A DNA stretch of 64,000 bases from the NCBI GenBank assembly GCA_003134685.1, contig PLCA01000002.1, positions 545,894 through 609,893 of the forward strand, in the 5' to 3' direction. Each line of letters opens with the position of its first letter. The first letter of the stretch is position 1. The position numbers were made by a program, and so were the translations under genes. The notes beneath the pieces were generated by a model. It worked only from the letters and a program-made list of their open reading frames with translations. It made no database searches and was not told the DNA's origin. This stretch comes from Gemmatimonadota bacterium (lineage in GTDB: Bacteria > Gemmatimonadota > Gemmatimonadetes > Gemmatimonadales > Gemmatimonadaceae). Of the stretch, positions 43,502-52,889 are shown piece after piece.

Positions 43502-45427
43502 ATGCCAGCGCCTCTCGGCCACGTCGTCCCGAACCGCCGCCGACCCCCACTCAAGGCCGCGCCCGTACAGGGAGCTCGAGGAGAAGACAACACGGCGAAG
43601 AGGACGATACTCCCCTATTCGCCGTTGTTTGCCGTCGCGGGAATCCTTCTCGGCGGCGTCGAGCAGTACATCTTCAATCTTCCGCTGTTCGCCCATGCGC
43701 TCTGGACGATCTGCCTTATTGGCGCGGGCTTTCCCGTAGTCTGGCGCACCCTTCGTGCGGCGCGTCACGGCAATTACGCCACGGACGTGGTCGCCTCACT
43801 CTCCATTGTAACCGCCGCGATCATCGGTCAGCCACTGGCTGGTCTCGTGATCGTGCTCATGCAGACTGGCGGAGAAGCCCTCGAGAAATTCGCCGAGCGC
43901 CGGGCATCAGCGGCTGTTCGGGAATTGGAGAAAGCCGCTCCTCGCATCGCTCATCTCATCAGCGGGACTCAAGGGCTGGTAGACGTACCCGTCGGCGAGC
44001 TGAATGTGGGCGATGTCTTTCTGGTGCGGCCGGGCGAGATGGTGCCGTGCGACGGAATCGTTCTCAGCGGTATCTCGGAGATAGACGCATCGCAGCTCAC
44101 GGGGGAGGCGATACCGGTTCCCGCGCGTGAGGGGACTCCCTTGATGAGCGGCTCGCTCAACGCGCATGGAGTGCTGAGCGTTCGCGCCTCGGCTCGGGCC
44201 GCCGAGAGTCAGTACTCGAAGATTGTGGAGCTCGTTCGGGAGGCGCAGGCTTCGAAGTCACCGCTGCAGCGGCTCGCCGACCGCTACGCGGTCTGGTTCA
44301 CCCCGGCCACGCTGGCGGTTTGTGTCGTGACGTTCTTCTTGACGCGGAACTGGGACAGCGTGCTATCGGTCCTGGTCGTGGCGACGCCGTGCCCGCTCAT
44401 TCTCGCGACGCCGGTCGCGATCATCGGGGGGATAAATCGCGCAGCGAGACAAAAGATCATCGTGCGCCACGGAGCTGCACTGGAGATGCTGAGCGACGCG
44501 ACCATCGCGGTATTCGACAAGACGGGCACGCTCACAGTCGGCAAGCCCTCAGTGAGGAGTGTCGTCGCACTGCCTGGATTCACTGAGCGGGAAGTCCTTC
44601 GCAACGCCGCCGCGGTCGAGCAGGGATCGAGTCATCTGCTTGCGCGAGTCCTGGTGGAGGAGGGGGAGAAGAGATTCGGGCGCCTGCCGGAGGCCACGCA
44701 GCATCGCGAATCGCCGGGGGAGGGGCTGACAGGCATAGTTGGAGGCACCGAGGTCGTAGTCGGAAGCCGCGCCTTCGTTGCCCGACACGCCCCCGTTTCG
44801 CTCGATGTCTTCGACGCCGCCGTGGATGGCGACGCCGGTTTGCGCGCGTACGTCCTGCTCTCCGGGAAACCAGCGGGGATCATAGAGTACGCCGACTCGC
44901 TCCGCCCCGAGCTGAAGAGCTTTCTTGCCAGGCTGGGCGAGCTGGGACTGTCACGCACCGTGCTCCTTTCCGGAGATCGGGCCGCAAACGCAAGGGCCAT
45001 CGGGCATGAATCCGGAATAAAGGAAGCCCACGGGGAATTGCTGCCCGCAGACAAAGCGGCGATGGTCACCCGCTTCCGGGCCAGCGGAGAGGTCGTGCTG
45101 ATGGTCGGTGACGGCACCAACGATGCGCCCGCGCTGTCGGCGGCCGACGTTGGAGTCGCACTGGCAGGACATGGGGGTGGTGTCACGTCGGAGGCCGCTG
45201 ACGTGGTGATCCTGGTCGATGATCTGTCGAAGGTAGGTGAAGCGGTAGCAATCAGTAGAAGGACGATGCGGTTGGCGAGACAGAGCATTGTGACGGGGCT
45301 CATGTTGAGCGGCGTTGCCATGATCTTCGCCGCCTACGGATTCATCGCGCCGACCGAGGGTGCGCTTCTTCAGGAGGCGATCGACGTCGCGGTAATCTTG
45401 AACGCTTTGCGCGCGAGCTGGTCGTGA
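43502..45427 (+). CDS. P1B-type heavy-metal-translocating ATPase without N-terminal metal domain
   Basis: 641 aa. Helices around TPCPLILATPVA (the CPx-type metal-binding motif), phosphorylation site DKTGTLT, LTGEAIPV (TGE loop) and GDGTNDAPALSAADVGVAL hinge. About 60 residues precede the first helix, and no CxxC metal-binding domain is present. The P1B marker His-Pro is changed: SSHLLARVL where SEHPLA is usual. Which metal is not predictable. Transcribed in the same operon as the USP fusion, with a two-base gap. Confidence 0.88.
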   Translation: MPAPLGHVVPNRRRPPLKAAPVQGARGEDNTAKRTILPYSPLFAVAGILLGGVEQYIFNLPLFAHALWTICLIGAGFPVVWRTLRAARHGNYATDVVASLSIVTAAIIGQPLAGLVIVLMQTGGEALEKFAERRASAAVRELEKAAPRIAHLISGTQGLVDVPVGELNVGDVFLVRPGEMVPCDGIVLSGISEIDASQLTGEAIPVPAREGTPLMSGSLNAHGVLSVRASARAAESQYSKIVELVREAQASKSPLQRLADRYAVWFTPATLAVCVVTFFLTRNWDSVLSVLVVATPCPLILATPVAIIGGINRAARQKIIVRHGAALEMLSDATIAVFDKTGTLTVGKPSVRSVVALPGFTEREVLRNAAAVEQGSSHLLARVLVEEGEKRFGRLPEATQHRESPGEGLTGIVGGTEVVVGSRAFVARHAPVSLDVFDAAVDGDAGLRAYVLLSGKPAGIIEYADSLRPELKSFLARLGELGLSRTVLLSGDRAANARAIGHESGIKEAHGELLPADKAAMVTRFRASGEVVLMVGDGTNDAPALSAADVGVALAGHGGGVTSEAADVVILVDDLSKVGEAVAISRRTMRLARQSIVTGLMLSGVAMIFAAYGFIAPTEGALLQEAIDVAVILNALRASWS

Positions 45428-45462
45428 CACCCACGTAAGCCGGCGCAGAACAGGGAGGAACA

Positions 45463-46428
45463 ATGTACAAGGTGATCATGGCGCCAACCGAAGGCTCGGA
45501 CAGTGAGAGGACGGCGATATCGGTGGCGGTAAAGCTGGCGCAGCGTTTTGAAGCGGATCTCCGTCTCGTTCGAGTGGAGTCGGCGCCCCTCGTCGTCGAG
45601 ACAATCCCCCAGTCGCCGCTGCTGATAACCGAACAGACCCTGCTGGATGAGCGCCTCGCGCGCTTACGAAAGCTGGAGGCGCTCGGAACCGAGTGCCGTG
45701 CGCTGGGTGACATCAAGGTCATGACCGCGTATGAGGACGGGCCCGTTGCGCCCAGGCTCCGCGATTACGCTTTGAAGTTCAACGTAGACCTGATAGTGAT
45801 GTCGAGCCACTCTCGTGGCGGCGTCAAGAGGATCACGCTCGGCAGCGTCACGGACTACCTGATCCGCAATACGAACATTCCTGTGCTGGTGGTGAGATCG
45901 TCCGGTTCGCTCATTGGCGCCACTCCAGAGCAGACATTCAGCCGGATCGTCGTTCCACTCGATGGCTCGGCACTGGCGGAGCAGATACTGCCCGAAATAG
46001 CCGCGCTCGCTTTGCGGCTCCGTTCGACTGTGAGCCTGCTCCAGATACTCACGCCGGTGACCTACTCGCAGAAGGAGATCATGCAGCCTGGCCTGCCGTG
46101 GTGGGACAACGACATTGCTGCGGCCGACGCCTACCTCGCCCGCGCCGCGAGTTATCTGACCGAGGAAGGACTCACCGTGAGCAAGGACGTGGTCCTGAGT
46201 GAAGATGTCGCAATGGCCATTCTGGACTTCTCGATACGCACGCGAGCCGATCTAATCGCCCTCGCCACGAGCGGGATCGGTGGAATGAGCCGCTTCGTAT
46301 TCGGAACTGTCGCCGATGAGATCACGCGAAAATCGCCGACTTCGCTACTCGTCTTCCACCCGAAGCAATCCGCCGCGACTGAAAGTGCGCGTGGAAGCTC
46401 CGCTGCAGAAACACTGACGGGAGTCTGA
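45463..46428 (+). CDS. Universal stress protein, two UspA domains
   Basis: 321 aa, paralogue of the gene at 22897: YKVIMAPTEGSDSERTAISVAVKLAQR, then DLIVMSSHSRGGVKRITLGSVTDYLI; second domain FSRIVVPLDGSALAEQIL and DLIALATSGIGGMSRFVFGTVADEI. Both ATP-loop patterns are largely retained. ATG 45463 has GGGAGG ahead. It is followed at once by the PNPOx gene (stop 46428, ATG 46430). Confidence 0.92.
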   Translation: MYKVIMAPTEGSDSERTAISVAVKLAQRFEADLRLVRVESAPLVVETIPQSPLLITEQTLLDERLARLRKLEALGTECRALGDIKVMTAYEDGPVAPRLRDYALKFNVDLIVMSSHSRGGVKRITLGSVTDYLIRNTNIPVLVVRSSGSLIGATPEQTFSRIVVPLDGSALAEQILPEIAALALRLRSTVSLLQILTPVTYSQKEIMQPGLPWWDNDIAAADAYLARAASYLTEEGLTVSKDVVLSEDVAMAILDFSIRTRADLIALATSGIGGMSRFVFGTVADEITRKSPTSLLVFHPKQSAATESARGSSAAETLTGV

Positions 46429-46429
46429 C

Positions 46430-46990
46430 ATGATAGCCGCGAAGGGATCAGAGGGCGAAACCAACGTGATAGAGACGGCACCGCCGAAGGATGGGCCGCA
46501 AATGGAGCGGATATGGGCGGCGCGGACTGGAGATGTCACCTTCCGCGAGCTGTCGCGCGATGAAATCGAAGCCATGCTGCTGCGCAACCGGGTCGGCCGC
46601 CTCGCGTTCTCACTCCACGATCGCGTCGACATGCAGCCTCTCCACTACATCTACGAGCGCGGCTGGTTGTACGGACGCACTTCAGAGGGGGACAAGATCA
46701 CCGCTCTCAAGCACAACCAGTGGGTCGCGTTCGAGGTGGATGAGGTCACCGACCTCTTCGATTGGAGGAGCATCGTGATTCACGGAAGCTTCTGGATCAT
46801 GCATCCGCTCGGCAGCCCAAGGGCCGAGGAGTTGTGGACCAAAGCGGCGGAGCTTGTGAGCAAGATCGTGCCCGGCGCCCTCACCGATACCGACCCGGTT
46901 GCGTTTCGGCAGACGATTTTCCGTATTGCCGTCAGTGATGTGCGCGGCAGGGAAGCGAAGATGAAACCGGTGCAACGAAATGACCCTTGA
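46430..46990 (+). CDS. PNPOx-like split-barrel flavin/heme protein
   Basis: 186 aa. After a 35-residue tail the domain runs FRELSRDEIEAMLLRNRVGRLAFSLHDRVDMQPLHYIYERGWLYGRT, then VAFEVDEVTDLFDWRSIVIHGSFW. It is clearly homologous to the N-terminus of the fusion at 41179. Cofactor could be FMN, heme or F420; no direct evidence. In the DosR regulon similar split-barrel proteins occur, but orthology is not shown. Follows the USP gene with one intervening base. Confidence 0.82.
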   Translation: MIAAKGSEGETNVIETAPPKDGPQMERIWAARTGDVTFRELSRDEIEAMLLRNRVGRLAFSLHDRVDMQPLHYIYERGWLYGRTSEGDKITALKHNQWVAFEVDEVTDLFDWRSIVIHGSFWIMHPLGSPRAEELWTKAAELVSKIVPGALTDTDPVAFRQTIFRIAVSDVRGREAKMKPVQRNDP

Positions 46991-47003
46991 CGATGGAGGG
47001 ACA

Positions 47004-47225
47004 ATGAACAGGAACTATTGCATCACCTCGGCGATCGTTTTCGTTTTCGTGACTCTCGTGCAGGCATGGCGTTTCGCGCTCGATCTTCCGATGCAGATCG
47101 GCGCGTGGTACGTGCCGCGGTCTGTCTCGGGCTTGGCGGCGCTTGGCGCTGCGTTTCTCGCAGTGTGGGCGTTCCGAAGCGCCGGACGCGGCAACTCCGT
47201 AAACGTCGGCTATACCCGATCCTGA
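47004..47225 (+). CDS. Small two-helix membrane protein
   Basis: 73 aa with helices at about 7-25 (CITSAIVFVFVTLVQAWRFA) and 41-58 (SGLAALGAAFLAVWAF). No family recognised. ATG 47004 has GGAGGG ahead, better than ATG 46980, which lies within the previous gene's end. Next to the P-type ATPase at 47262, it could be a small regulatory subunit of it; that is speculation. Confidence 0.6.
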   Translation: MNRNYCITSAIVFVFVTLVQAWRFALDLPMQIGAWYVPRSVSGLAALGAAFLAVWAFRSAGRGNSVNVGYTRS

Positions 47226-47261
47226 ATTGCCGGAGCCGCTTCGCGGCTCCGGGATTCCACG

Positions 47262-50018
47262 ATGTTGGACGCACGGGGCCAGCCACTCGAGGGCGTGATC
47301 GGCGGTGCGGCCCTCACGCATCCGTGGCACGCGTCACCCGTGCACGGAGTACTGTCGGCGGTGGACAGTAATGCCAGCGGACTATCGGATGCGGAAGCGG
47401 CTCGCCGGCTCGCGCACTATGGGCCCAATCACCTCACCGCCACGCCCGCGGAGGCGGCTTGGCGCATTCTCGTCAGGCAAGCCCGGAGTGTCGTCGTCGG
47501 CCTCCTCGCCGTTGCGACCGTACTCGCGTGGTGGACAGCCGATGTCGTAGATGCCGGGGCAATTCTCGCCGTGCTTCTATTGAACGTTGGGATCGGCTTT
47601 ACGACTGAATTCCGGGCTCGCCGAGCTGTGCAGGCGCTGTTGCGGCTCGACGTGGCGAAAGCCGTGGTGGTGCGAGGGGGCAGTGCGCGTGCCATGGACG
47701 CGGGTCAGATCGTGCCCGGCGATATTATCGAGCTCGAGTCTGGACAGGCCATTCCCGCCGATGCGCGATTGCTCGTCGCGACTGCGCTCCAGACTCTCGA
47801 GGCCCCACTCACGGGGGAATCGACCGCCGTCGCGAAGAGCGCCGGCGCGGAGCTCGCGGCCGACACGCCCCTGCCCGACCGGGTGACGATGGTCTATAAG
47901 GGAACGACTGTGGCCGATGGCGTCGCGCGCGCCGTGGTTGTTGCTACAGGTATGCAGACGGAGGTCGGGCGGATCGGCACGCTGGTAGGCGCGATTCGCG
48001 AGGAGCCCACGCTCCTCGAACGGAGGCTCGATTCGCTAGGCCGTCGCCTTGCCGTGGTCGCGGTATCAGTCGGGATCCTCGTGGCGCTCGTGGCGCTTTA
48101 TCGGGGCGACTACCTGGGCCTTGTGCTTCAGACAGGTATCGCCGTCGCCATCGCCGCGGTCCCCGAAGGGCTTCCCGCTGTGGTCACGATTACAATGGCA
48201 ATCGCGACACGCCGCATGGCAAGGCGTCATGCGTTGGTGCGGAGACTCCCGGCGGTCGAGACCCTTGGCTCCGTCACCGTCGTTTGTACCGACAAGACAG
48301 GCACGCTCACCTCTGGCGAGCAGACGGTGACGGCGATCTGGTTACCAGGGATCGCGATCGAGGTGACCGACGACGGTACCGGTGGCGGCGGCGCCTTCGT
48401 CGCGGGCGGCGAGCCGGTCACGTCGGCCGACCAGCCGCGGCTACGCGAGGCGCTTAGCATCGGCGCGCTGGCGAACCGCGCGGAAATTCGGCGGGCCAAT
48501 GAGCATTGGGAGGGACGGGGGGACCCGTCGGAGGTCGCGCTCCTCCTTGCAGCACGGAAGATGGGGCTCCTTCGCCCGGCGCTTCTTCAGGATTTGCCAG
48601 AAATAAGTGAGCTACCGTTTTCCAGTGCCCGGATGCTGATGGCGACCTTCCATCGGGACAGGAACGGTGACCTCGTGGCCTTCGCCAAGGGAGCGCATGA
48701 CCGAGTGCTCTCGCTGTGTGCGTGGGTCGGTGGCGACGGCTCTGTTGTTCTCGATCGTGAGTGGCAGCGAATCATCGATGATCAGGCATCGACGATGGCT
48801 TCGCTGGGACTGCGCGTCTTTGCTCTTGCCATGGGCGCCGTCGCGGAGGCCGACGAAGCTGCCCTGCGCGATCTTCGATTCGTAGGTCTCGTTGGTATGA
48901 CGGACCCGCCTGCTCCCGGTGTCGTTGCTACAATCGCGACACTGCATGGCGCCGGCATCCGGACAGTAATGCTCACCGGTGACCACCAGGCCACCGCCCG
49001 CGCCGTGGCACAGAGCCTTGGTTTCTCGCCCGATAAGCACGAGACGCTCGACGGACGCGACGTCGATCGCCTGTCCGATGACGAGTTGACCATGCGCGCA
49101 TCGCGCATCGGCGTCGTGAGCCGAGTCAGTCCGGAGGGCAAGTTGCGGATTGTCACCGCGTTGCAACGAGGAGGTGATATCGTCGCGATGCTCGGCGACG
49201 GGATCAACGACGCTGCCGCACTGAAGAAGGCGGACATCGGCGTAGCCATGGGGCGTCGAGGCACCGACGCGGCGAAGGAAGCGGCGGGGGTGGTGCTCGA
49301 GGACGACCGTCTCCAGACAATCGCGGCCGCCGTCGAGGAAGGGCGTGTCGTGTTCGACAATATTCGCAAGTTCGTGTTCTATCTTTTCAGCTGCAATCTC
49401 GGCGAGATCCTGGCACTCGTCGGCGCGGGTCTCACTGGCCTGCCGCTGCCAATGACGCCCATTCAGATCCTCTGGATGAACCTGGTGACCGACACGTTTC
49501 CGGCGCTGGCGCTGGCTCTCGAGCCCTCGGACTCGACGGTGATGCGTCGGCCGCCCCGGGAGCCCGGAACACTGCTGCTGTCGCGTGGCATGTTGCGACT
49601 GACTCTTCTCTACGCGCTATTGATCGCCGCTGTAACGATCGTCGCGCTCCTCTGGGGATTGCGCGAGTGGCCCGCTGAGAAAGCTCGCGCAGTGACCCTC
49701 AGTTTTACGACGCTGGCCTTTGCGCAAGTCTTTCATCTTGGCAACGCCAGAAGCCGACAACATGTCGCCAGCCGGCGTCGAATGTTGAGCAATCGATACG
49801 CGCTAACCGCCGTAGTGCTGGTTGTCGCGCTGCAGGTGCTTGCCGTACTCGCTCCGCCGCTGAGTCGGGTACTTGCGACGGCGCCCCTGAGTGCCCGGGG
49901 ATGGATGATGGCTGTCGTACTGGGGGCGATTCCTGCATTGGTGGGACAGGGATGGAAACTCCTCCGCCCCGGTGTGAACGAAATCGTTCCTTCTCATGCC
50001 GCGTCGGGACGAACGTGA
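47262..50018 (+). CDS. P2-type cation-transporting ATPase (CtpF-like)
   Basis: 918 aa of the Ca2+/Na+-ATPase-like group. N-terminal cation-ATPase domain (LTHPWHASPVHGVLSAVD, GLSDAEAARRLAHYGPNHL), TGES loop (LTGESTAV), PEGLP in helix 4 (VAIAAVPEGLPAVVTI), DKTGTLTSGE phosphorylation site, GDGINDAAALKKADIGVAMG hinge (Ala where Pro is usual) and six C-terminal helices. Similar in type to mycobacterial CtpF (Rv1997), a DosR target. Cation not predictable. Last gene of the run from 41179; the PAS kinase is convergent 60 bases away. Confidence 0.92.
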   Translation: MLDARGQPLEGVIGGAALTHPWHASPVHGVLSAVDSNASGLSDAEAARRLAHYGPNHLTATPAEAAWRILVRQARSVVVGLLAVATVLAWWTADVVDAGAILAVLLLNVGIGFTTEFRARRAVQALLRLDVAKAVVVRGGSARAMDAGQIVPGDIIELESGQAIPADARLLVATALQTLEAPLTGESTAVAKSAGAELAADTPLPDRVTMVYKGTTVADGVARAVVVATGMQTEVGRIGTLVGAIREEPTLLERRLDSLGRRLAVVAVSVGILVALVALYRGDYLGLVLQTGIAVAIAAVPEGLPAVVTITMAIATRRMARRHALVRRLPAVETLGSVTVVCTDKTGTLTSGEQTVTAIWLPGIAIEVTDDGTGGGGAFVAGGEPVTSADQPRLREALSIGALANRAEIRRANEHWEGRGDPSEVALLLAARKMGLLRPALLQDLPEISELPFSSARMLMATFHRDRNGDLVAFAKGAHDRVLSLCAWVGGDGSVVLDREWQRIIDDQASTMASLGLRVFALAMGAVAEADEAALRDLRFVGLVGMTDPPAPGVVATIATLHGAGIRTVMLTGDHQATARAVAQSLGFSPDKHETLDGRDVDRLSDDELTMRASRIGVVSRVSPEGKLRIVTALQRGGDIVAMLGDGINDAAALKKADIGVAMGRRGTDAAKEAAGVVLEDDRLQTIAAAVEEGRVVFDNIRKFVFYLFSCNLGEILALVGAGLTGLPLPMTPIQILWMNLVTDTFPALALALEPSDSTVMRRPPREPGTLLLSRGMLRLTLLYALLIAAVTIVALLWGLREWPAEKARAVTLSFTTLAFAQVFHLGNARSRQHVASRRRMLSNRYALTAVVLVVALQVLAVLAPPLSRVLATAPLSARGWMMAVVLGAIPALVGQGWKLLRPGVNEIVPSHAASGRT

Positions 50019-50077
50019 CCTTTGCGACTATTCTAGCCGAACGCGGGAGTGCCGCGGACGGACTCAGATGGCGGCAC

Positions 50078-51670
50078 TCAGGCCAACGGAAGGCTGAACG
50101 AGGCCGTCGTGCCTTCGCCCGGCTTGCTCTCGATCCAGATCCTTCCGCCGTGGGCCTCGACGATGCCCTTCGCGATCGTCAGCCCGAGGCCTGCGCCCTG
50201 ACGGTCAGTGCGGGAGGATTGCCAGTAGCGATCGAATACTCTTGGCAGGTGTTCGGCGGCGATTCCCTGGCCGCGGTCCAGCACCGAGATTATTACGTCG
50301 TCCGCATCTCCCCGCGCGCCGACCACGATCTTCGATCCCGCGGGGGAAAATTTGATCGCGTTTCCCACGAGATTCGACAGCGCTTGCTGAATCCTTTCGC
50401 GATCCGCCATGACCTTCGGGAGCGAGGCCTCTATCTGGAGATCGAGGCTTATGACTTTCTCCTCGACCAGGGGTCGAAGGGTTTGCAGTGAATCCGTGAG
50501 CAGGACGAACGGATCCACCGGCACCGGCGAGATCACCAGCTTGCCGCCATCCAGACGATTGACATCGAGCAGGTCCCGGATGAGCGCATCCATCTGCTCG
50601 GCCGCCTGCGCAATCAGCTCGATGTTATCACGTGCCTCTGCTTCACTCATCTCCGGAGCGCGGAGCATCATACGGCTCAACATCTTCACCGCGGCCACCG
50701 GGTTTCTCAGGTCGTGAGAAACGACTCCCACCATTTCGTCGCGGGCTCGCAAGCTCGCGCGCACGGTGTCGTGAAGGCGAGCGTTGTCGAGGGCGAGCGC
50801 CGCCAATCGGGCGAGATCCTCGGCGAATTCGACATCGCCTCGGTCGAAGCTGCCCGTCGTGCGAAAGAGCGTTAAAGCGCCGATTAGCTGCTCGCGCGCG
50901 ACGAGGGGAAGAAACAGAGCGCTCTCCGGATTCATCGCCCTCATCGCCTTCAGATACGCTGGACTGCCGCTCGCTGCCACGAGGCGTGACGCTGCGGTGG
51001 ACTTCAACAGCACAGGCGACGGGCTGTTGAGAATCTCAGCGAGCGGATGACCCTTCGGCGGAATGCGCGCGCCGGCCAGGCTGATCTCATCAAGCATTTC
51101 TTCGATGTCCGGATCAACATGGGCTGCCGCGCCGGCCAGGAACCCGTTGCCGACCCGGCTTTCCAGAATGCAGCCATCGGCCATGGTCGGAACTGCCAGC
51201 CGCGCGACCTGGTTCAACGTCTCCGATGACCCGAAGGAAGACGCCAGCTTCTCGCCCGCCTCAGCCAGGAACTGCTGCCTCTGTTCGAAGCGCCTCCGAA
51301 CTGTCACGTCACGCAAGGCCACCGTGAAGACGATGTCATCACCCTGGCCGATTTGTGAGATTGCAGCTTCGGCCAGAAACTCCTCTCCGTTTTTTCTGAC
51401 GCCGGCGATCTCACGCCGCTCGCCCATTCCCCTCGATTTCACCCCGGAGCTGGCAAATTCCGCAACCTGATTGGCGTGGTTGCCTCGATAACGCTCCGGA
51501 ATCAGCGTCTCGATCCGCTGGCCCATGATCTCCTCAGGCGTCCAGCCGAAGATGGCCTCAGCCCCTTTGTTGAAAAAGGTGATGAGCTGAAGCGAGTCCA
51601 TGCAGATCACCGCATCGGACGCGATCCCCACGATCTCGGCCAGAATGTCGTGCGTTATCCGATCGGGCAT
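50078..51670 (-). CDS. PAS/GAF sensor histidine kinase
   Basis: 530 aa, no membrane segment, so cytosolic. PAS domain (about 10-130: AVICMDSLQLITFFNKGAEAIFGW), GAF-like domain (about 150-300), H-box VVSHDLRNPVAAVKMLSRM, N-box NLVGNAIKFSPAG and G-boxes DRGQGIAAEH, GAGLGLTIAKGIVEAHGG. The PAS and GAF domains could sense redox, oxygen or small ligands. No cognate receiver is adjacent; the NarL-type regulator is across the multicopper-oxidase gene. ATG 51670 lies next to a motif-like inverted repeat at 51677. Confidence 0.92.
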   Translation of the reverse strand: MPDRITHDILAEIVGIASDAVICMDSLQLITFFNKGAEAIFGWTPEEIMGQRIETLIPERYRGNHANQVAEFASSGVKSRGMGERREIAGVRKNGEEFLAEAAISQIGQGDDIVFTVALRDVTVRRRFEQRQQFLAEAGEKLASSFGSSETLNQVARLAVPTMADGCILESRVGNGFLAGAAAHVDPDIEEMLDEISLAGARIPPKGHPLAEILNSPSPVLLKSTAASRLVAASGSPAYLKAMRAMNPESALFLPLVAREQLIGALTLFRTTGSFDRGDVEFAEDLARLAALALDNARLHDTVRASLRARDEMVGVVSHDLRNPVAAVKMLSRMMLRAPEMSEAEARDNIELIAQAAEQMDALIRDLLDVNRLDGGKLVISPVPVDPFVLLTDSLQTLRPLVEEKVISLDLQIEASLPKVMADRERIQQALSNLVGNAIKFSPAGSKIVVGARGDADDVIISVLDRGQGIAAEHLPRVFDRYWQSSRTDRQGAGLGLTIAKGIVEAHGGRIWIESKPGEGTTASFSLPLA

Positions 51671-51676
51671 GATGTC

Positions 51677-51720
51677 GGATTATCCCCTACAAAAAGGAGC
51701 CGTTTCCCTCTGAATAATCC
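51677..51720. promoter_or_regulatory. Candidate regulon motif and long inverted repeat between kinase and multicopper oxidase
   Basis: GGATTAT (51678-51684) is inverted to ATAATCC (51714-51720). The minus strand reads GTAGGGGATAATCC; the plus strand contains TTTCCCTCTGAATAATCC. It lies in the divergent promoter region of the kinase and the oxidase (about 80 bases before the latter). Confidence 0.5.
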
Positions 51721-51799
51721 TCCAACTCACGACAGAGGCACTTCAGGCAGGACCGTAACTTGGATTGGTGTCAGAACCGTCCCACATGAGGTGAAGGCT

Positions 51800-52882
51800 G
51801 TGCACGAGAACGACCATCTAAAGATGCCCGCGGCTCTCCTCAGTAAGAAGGGTTCCCGCCGGGATTTCCTGCGAAATACCGCCGTCACCGCTTTGGCGGG
51901 AACGGCACTGGCCGCGTGCTCGATCGATAGCTCAGGGGCGCAGACTGTGAAGGTAGATGATGCGGACATGAGCGGTGGCACAATGGCGCCGAACCCCGCG
52001 CCACTCACACCAGCCGCCGCCGCCGACGCGATGGACAAAATGCACGAAGCCGGCATAAAGGCGTTCCCCGCCAAGACCGCGGGGAAAGGAAATCAGCTGA
52101 TGCAGCCCCGGATGGACGGTGCGGTGAAGGTCTACGAGCTGACTGCGAGAAAGCTTCGCTGGGAGACCGCGCCTGGACAGACAGTGGAGGGATGGGCGTA
52201 CAACGGTCAGATCCCCGGTCCGCAGATCCGTGTTCGTGAGGGCGATCGCGTGCGCCTCATACTCAAGAACGAGCTTCCTGAATCGACAGCGGTGCACTTT
52301 CACGGACTCGAGCTGCCCAACAGCGAGGATGGCGTTCCGTTCATTACTCAGCCTCCGATCAAGTCGGGACAGACCTACACCTACGAGTTCACGGCACCCA
52401 ATCCCGGCTCGCACATGTACCACTCTCACCACAACGCCGCGACGCAGGTCGGACTTGGGATGCTCGGCGCGTTCATCATCGAGCCGAAGAACCCGCTGCC
52501 GATCGAGAAGGTCGACATCGACTATGTGCTTGTACTGAACGACGGCATGCACGGCTACACTTTCAACGGCAAGAGCTTCCCGGCAACCGAGCCGATCGTC
52601 GCCAAGCTAGGCCAGAAAGTACGCATCCGGTTCATGAATGAAGGAATGATGATTCACCCGATGCACCTACACGGCATGCACATGACCGTAATCGCGAAAG
52701 ATGGATGGAATACGCCAGCTCCCTGGAAGTGCGACACGCTGAACGTCGCGCCGGGCGAGCGGTATGACGTCATAGTCAACTGCAACAATCCAGGGACGTG
52801 GGCTTTCCACTGCCATATCCTTCCACACGCCGAGTCGGATCACGGGATGTTCGGCATGGTCACCGCACTAATCGTGAAATGA
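51800..52882 (+). CDS. Multicopper oxidase (two-domain type) with Tat signal
   Basis: About 360 aa. A twin-arginine signal SRRDFLRNTAVTALAG precedes a lipobox-like ALAAC, so it is exported folded and possibly lipid-anchored. All four copper motifs are present: HFHGLE, HMYHSHHN, HPMHLHGMHM and FHCHILPHAESDHGM, giving ligands of T1 and T2/T3 centres. The two-cupredoxin size differs from three-domain laccases and may signify a trimer. Could oxidise Cu(I), phenols or another donor; NO2- reduction cannot be excluded. Start GTG 51800 has AGGTGAAGG; ATG 51824 is an option. Followed by the kinase eight bases after the stop. Confidence 0.85.
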   Translation: MHENDHLKMPAALLSKKGSRRDFLRNTAVTALAGTALAACSIDSSGAQTVKVDDADMSGGTMAPNPAPLTPAAAADAMDKMHEAGIKAFPAKTAGKGNQLMQPRMDGAVKVYELTARKLRWETAPGQTVEGWAYNGQIPGPQIRVREGDRVRLILKNELPESTAVHFHGLELPNSEDGVPFITQPPIKSGQTYTYEFTAPNPGSHMYHSHHNAATQVGLGMLGAFIIEPKNPLPIEKVDIDYVLVLNDGMHGYTFNGKSFPATEPIVAKLGQKVRIRFMNEGMMIHPMHLHGMHMTVIAKDGWNTPAPWKCDTLNVAPGERYDVIVNCNNPGTWAFHCHILPHAESDHGMFGMVTALIVK

Positions 52883-52889
52883 GGTCCGA

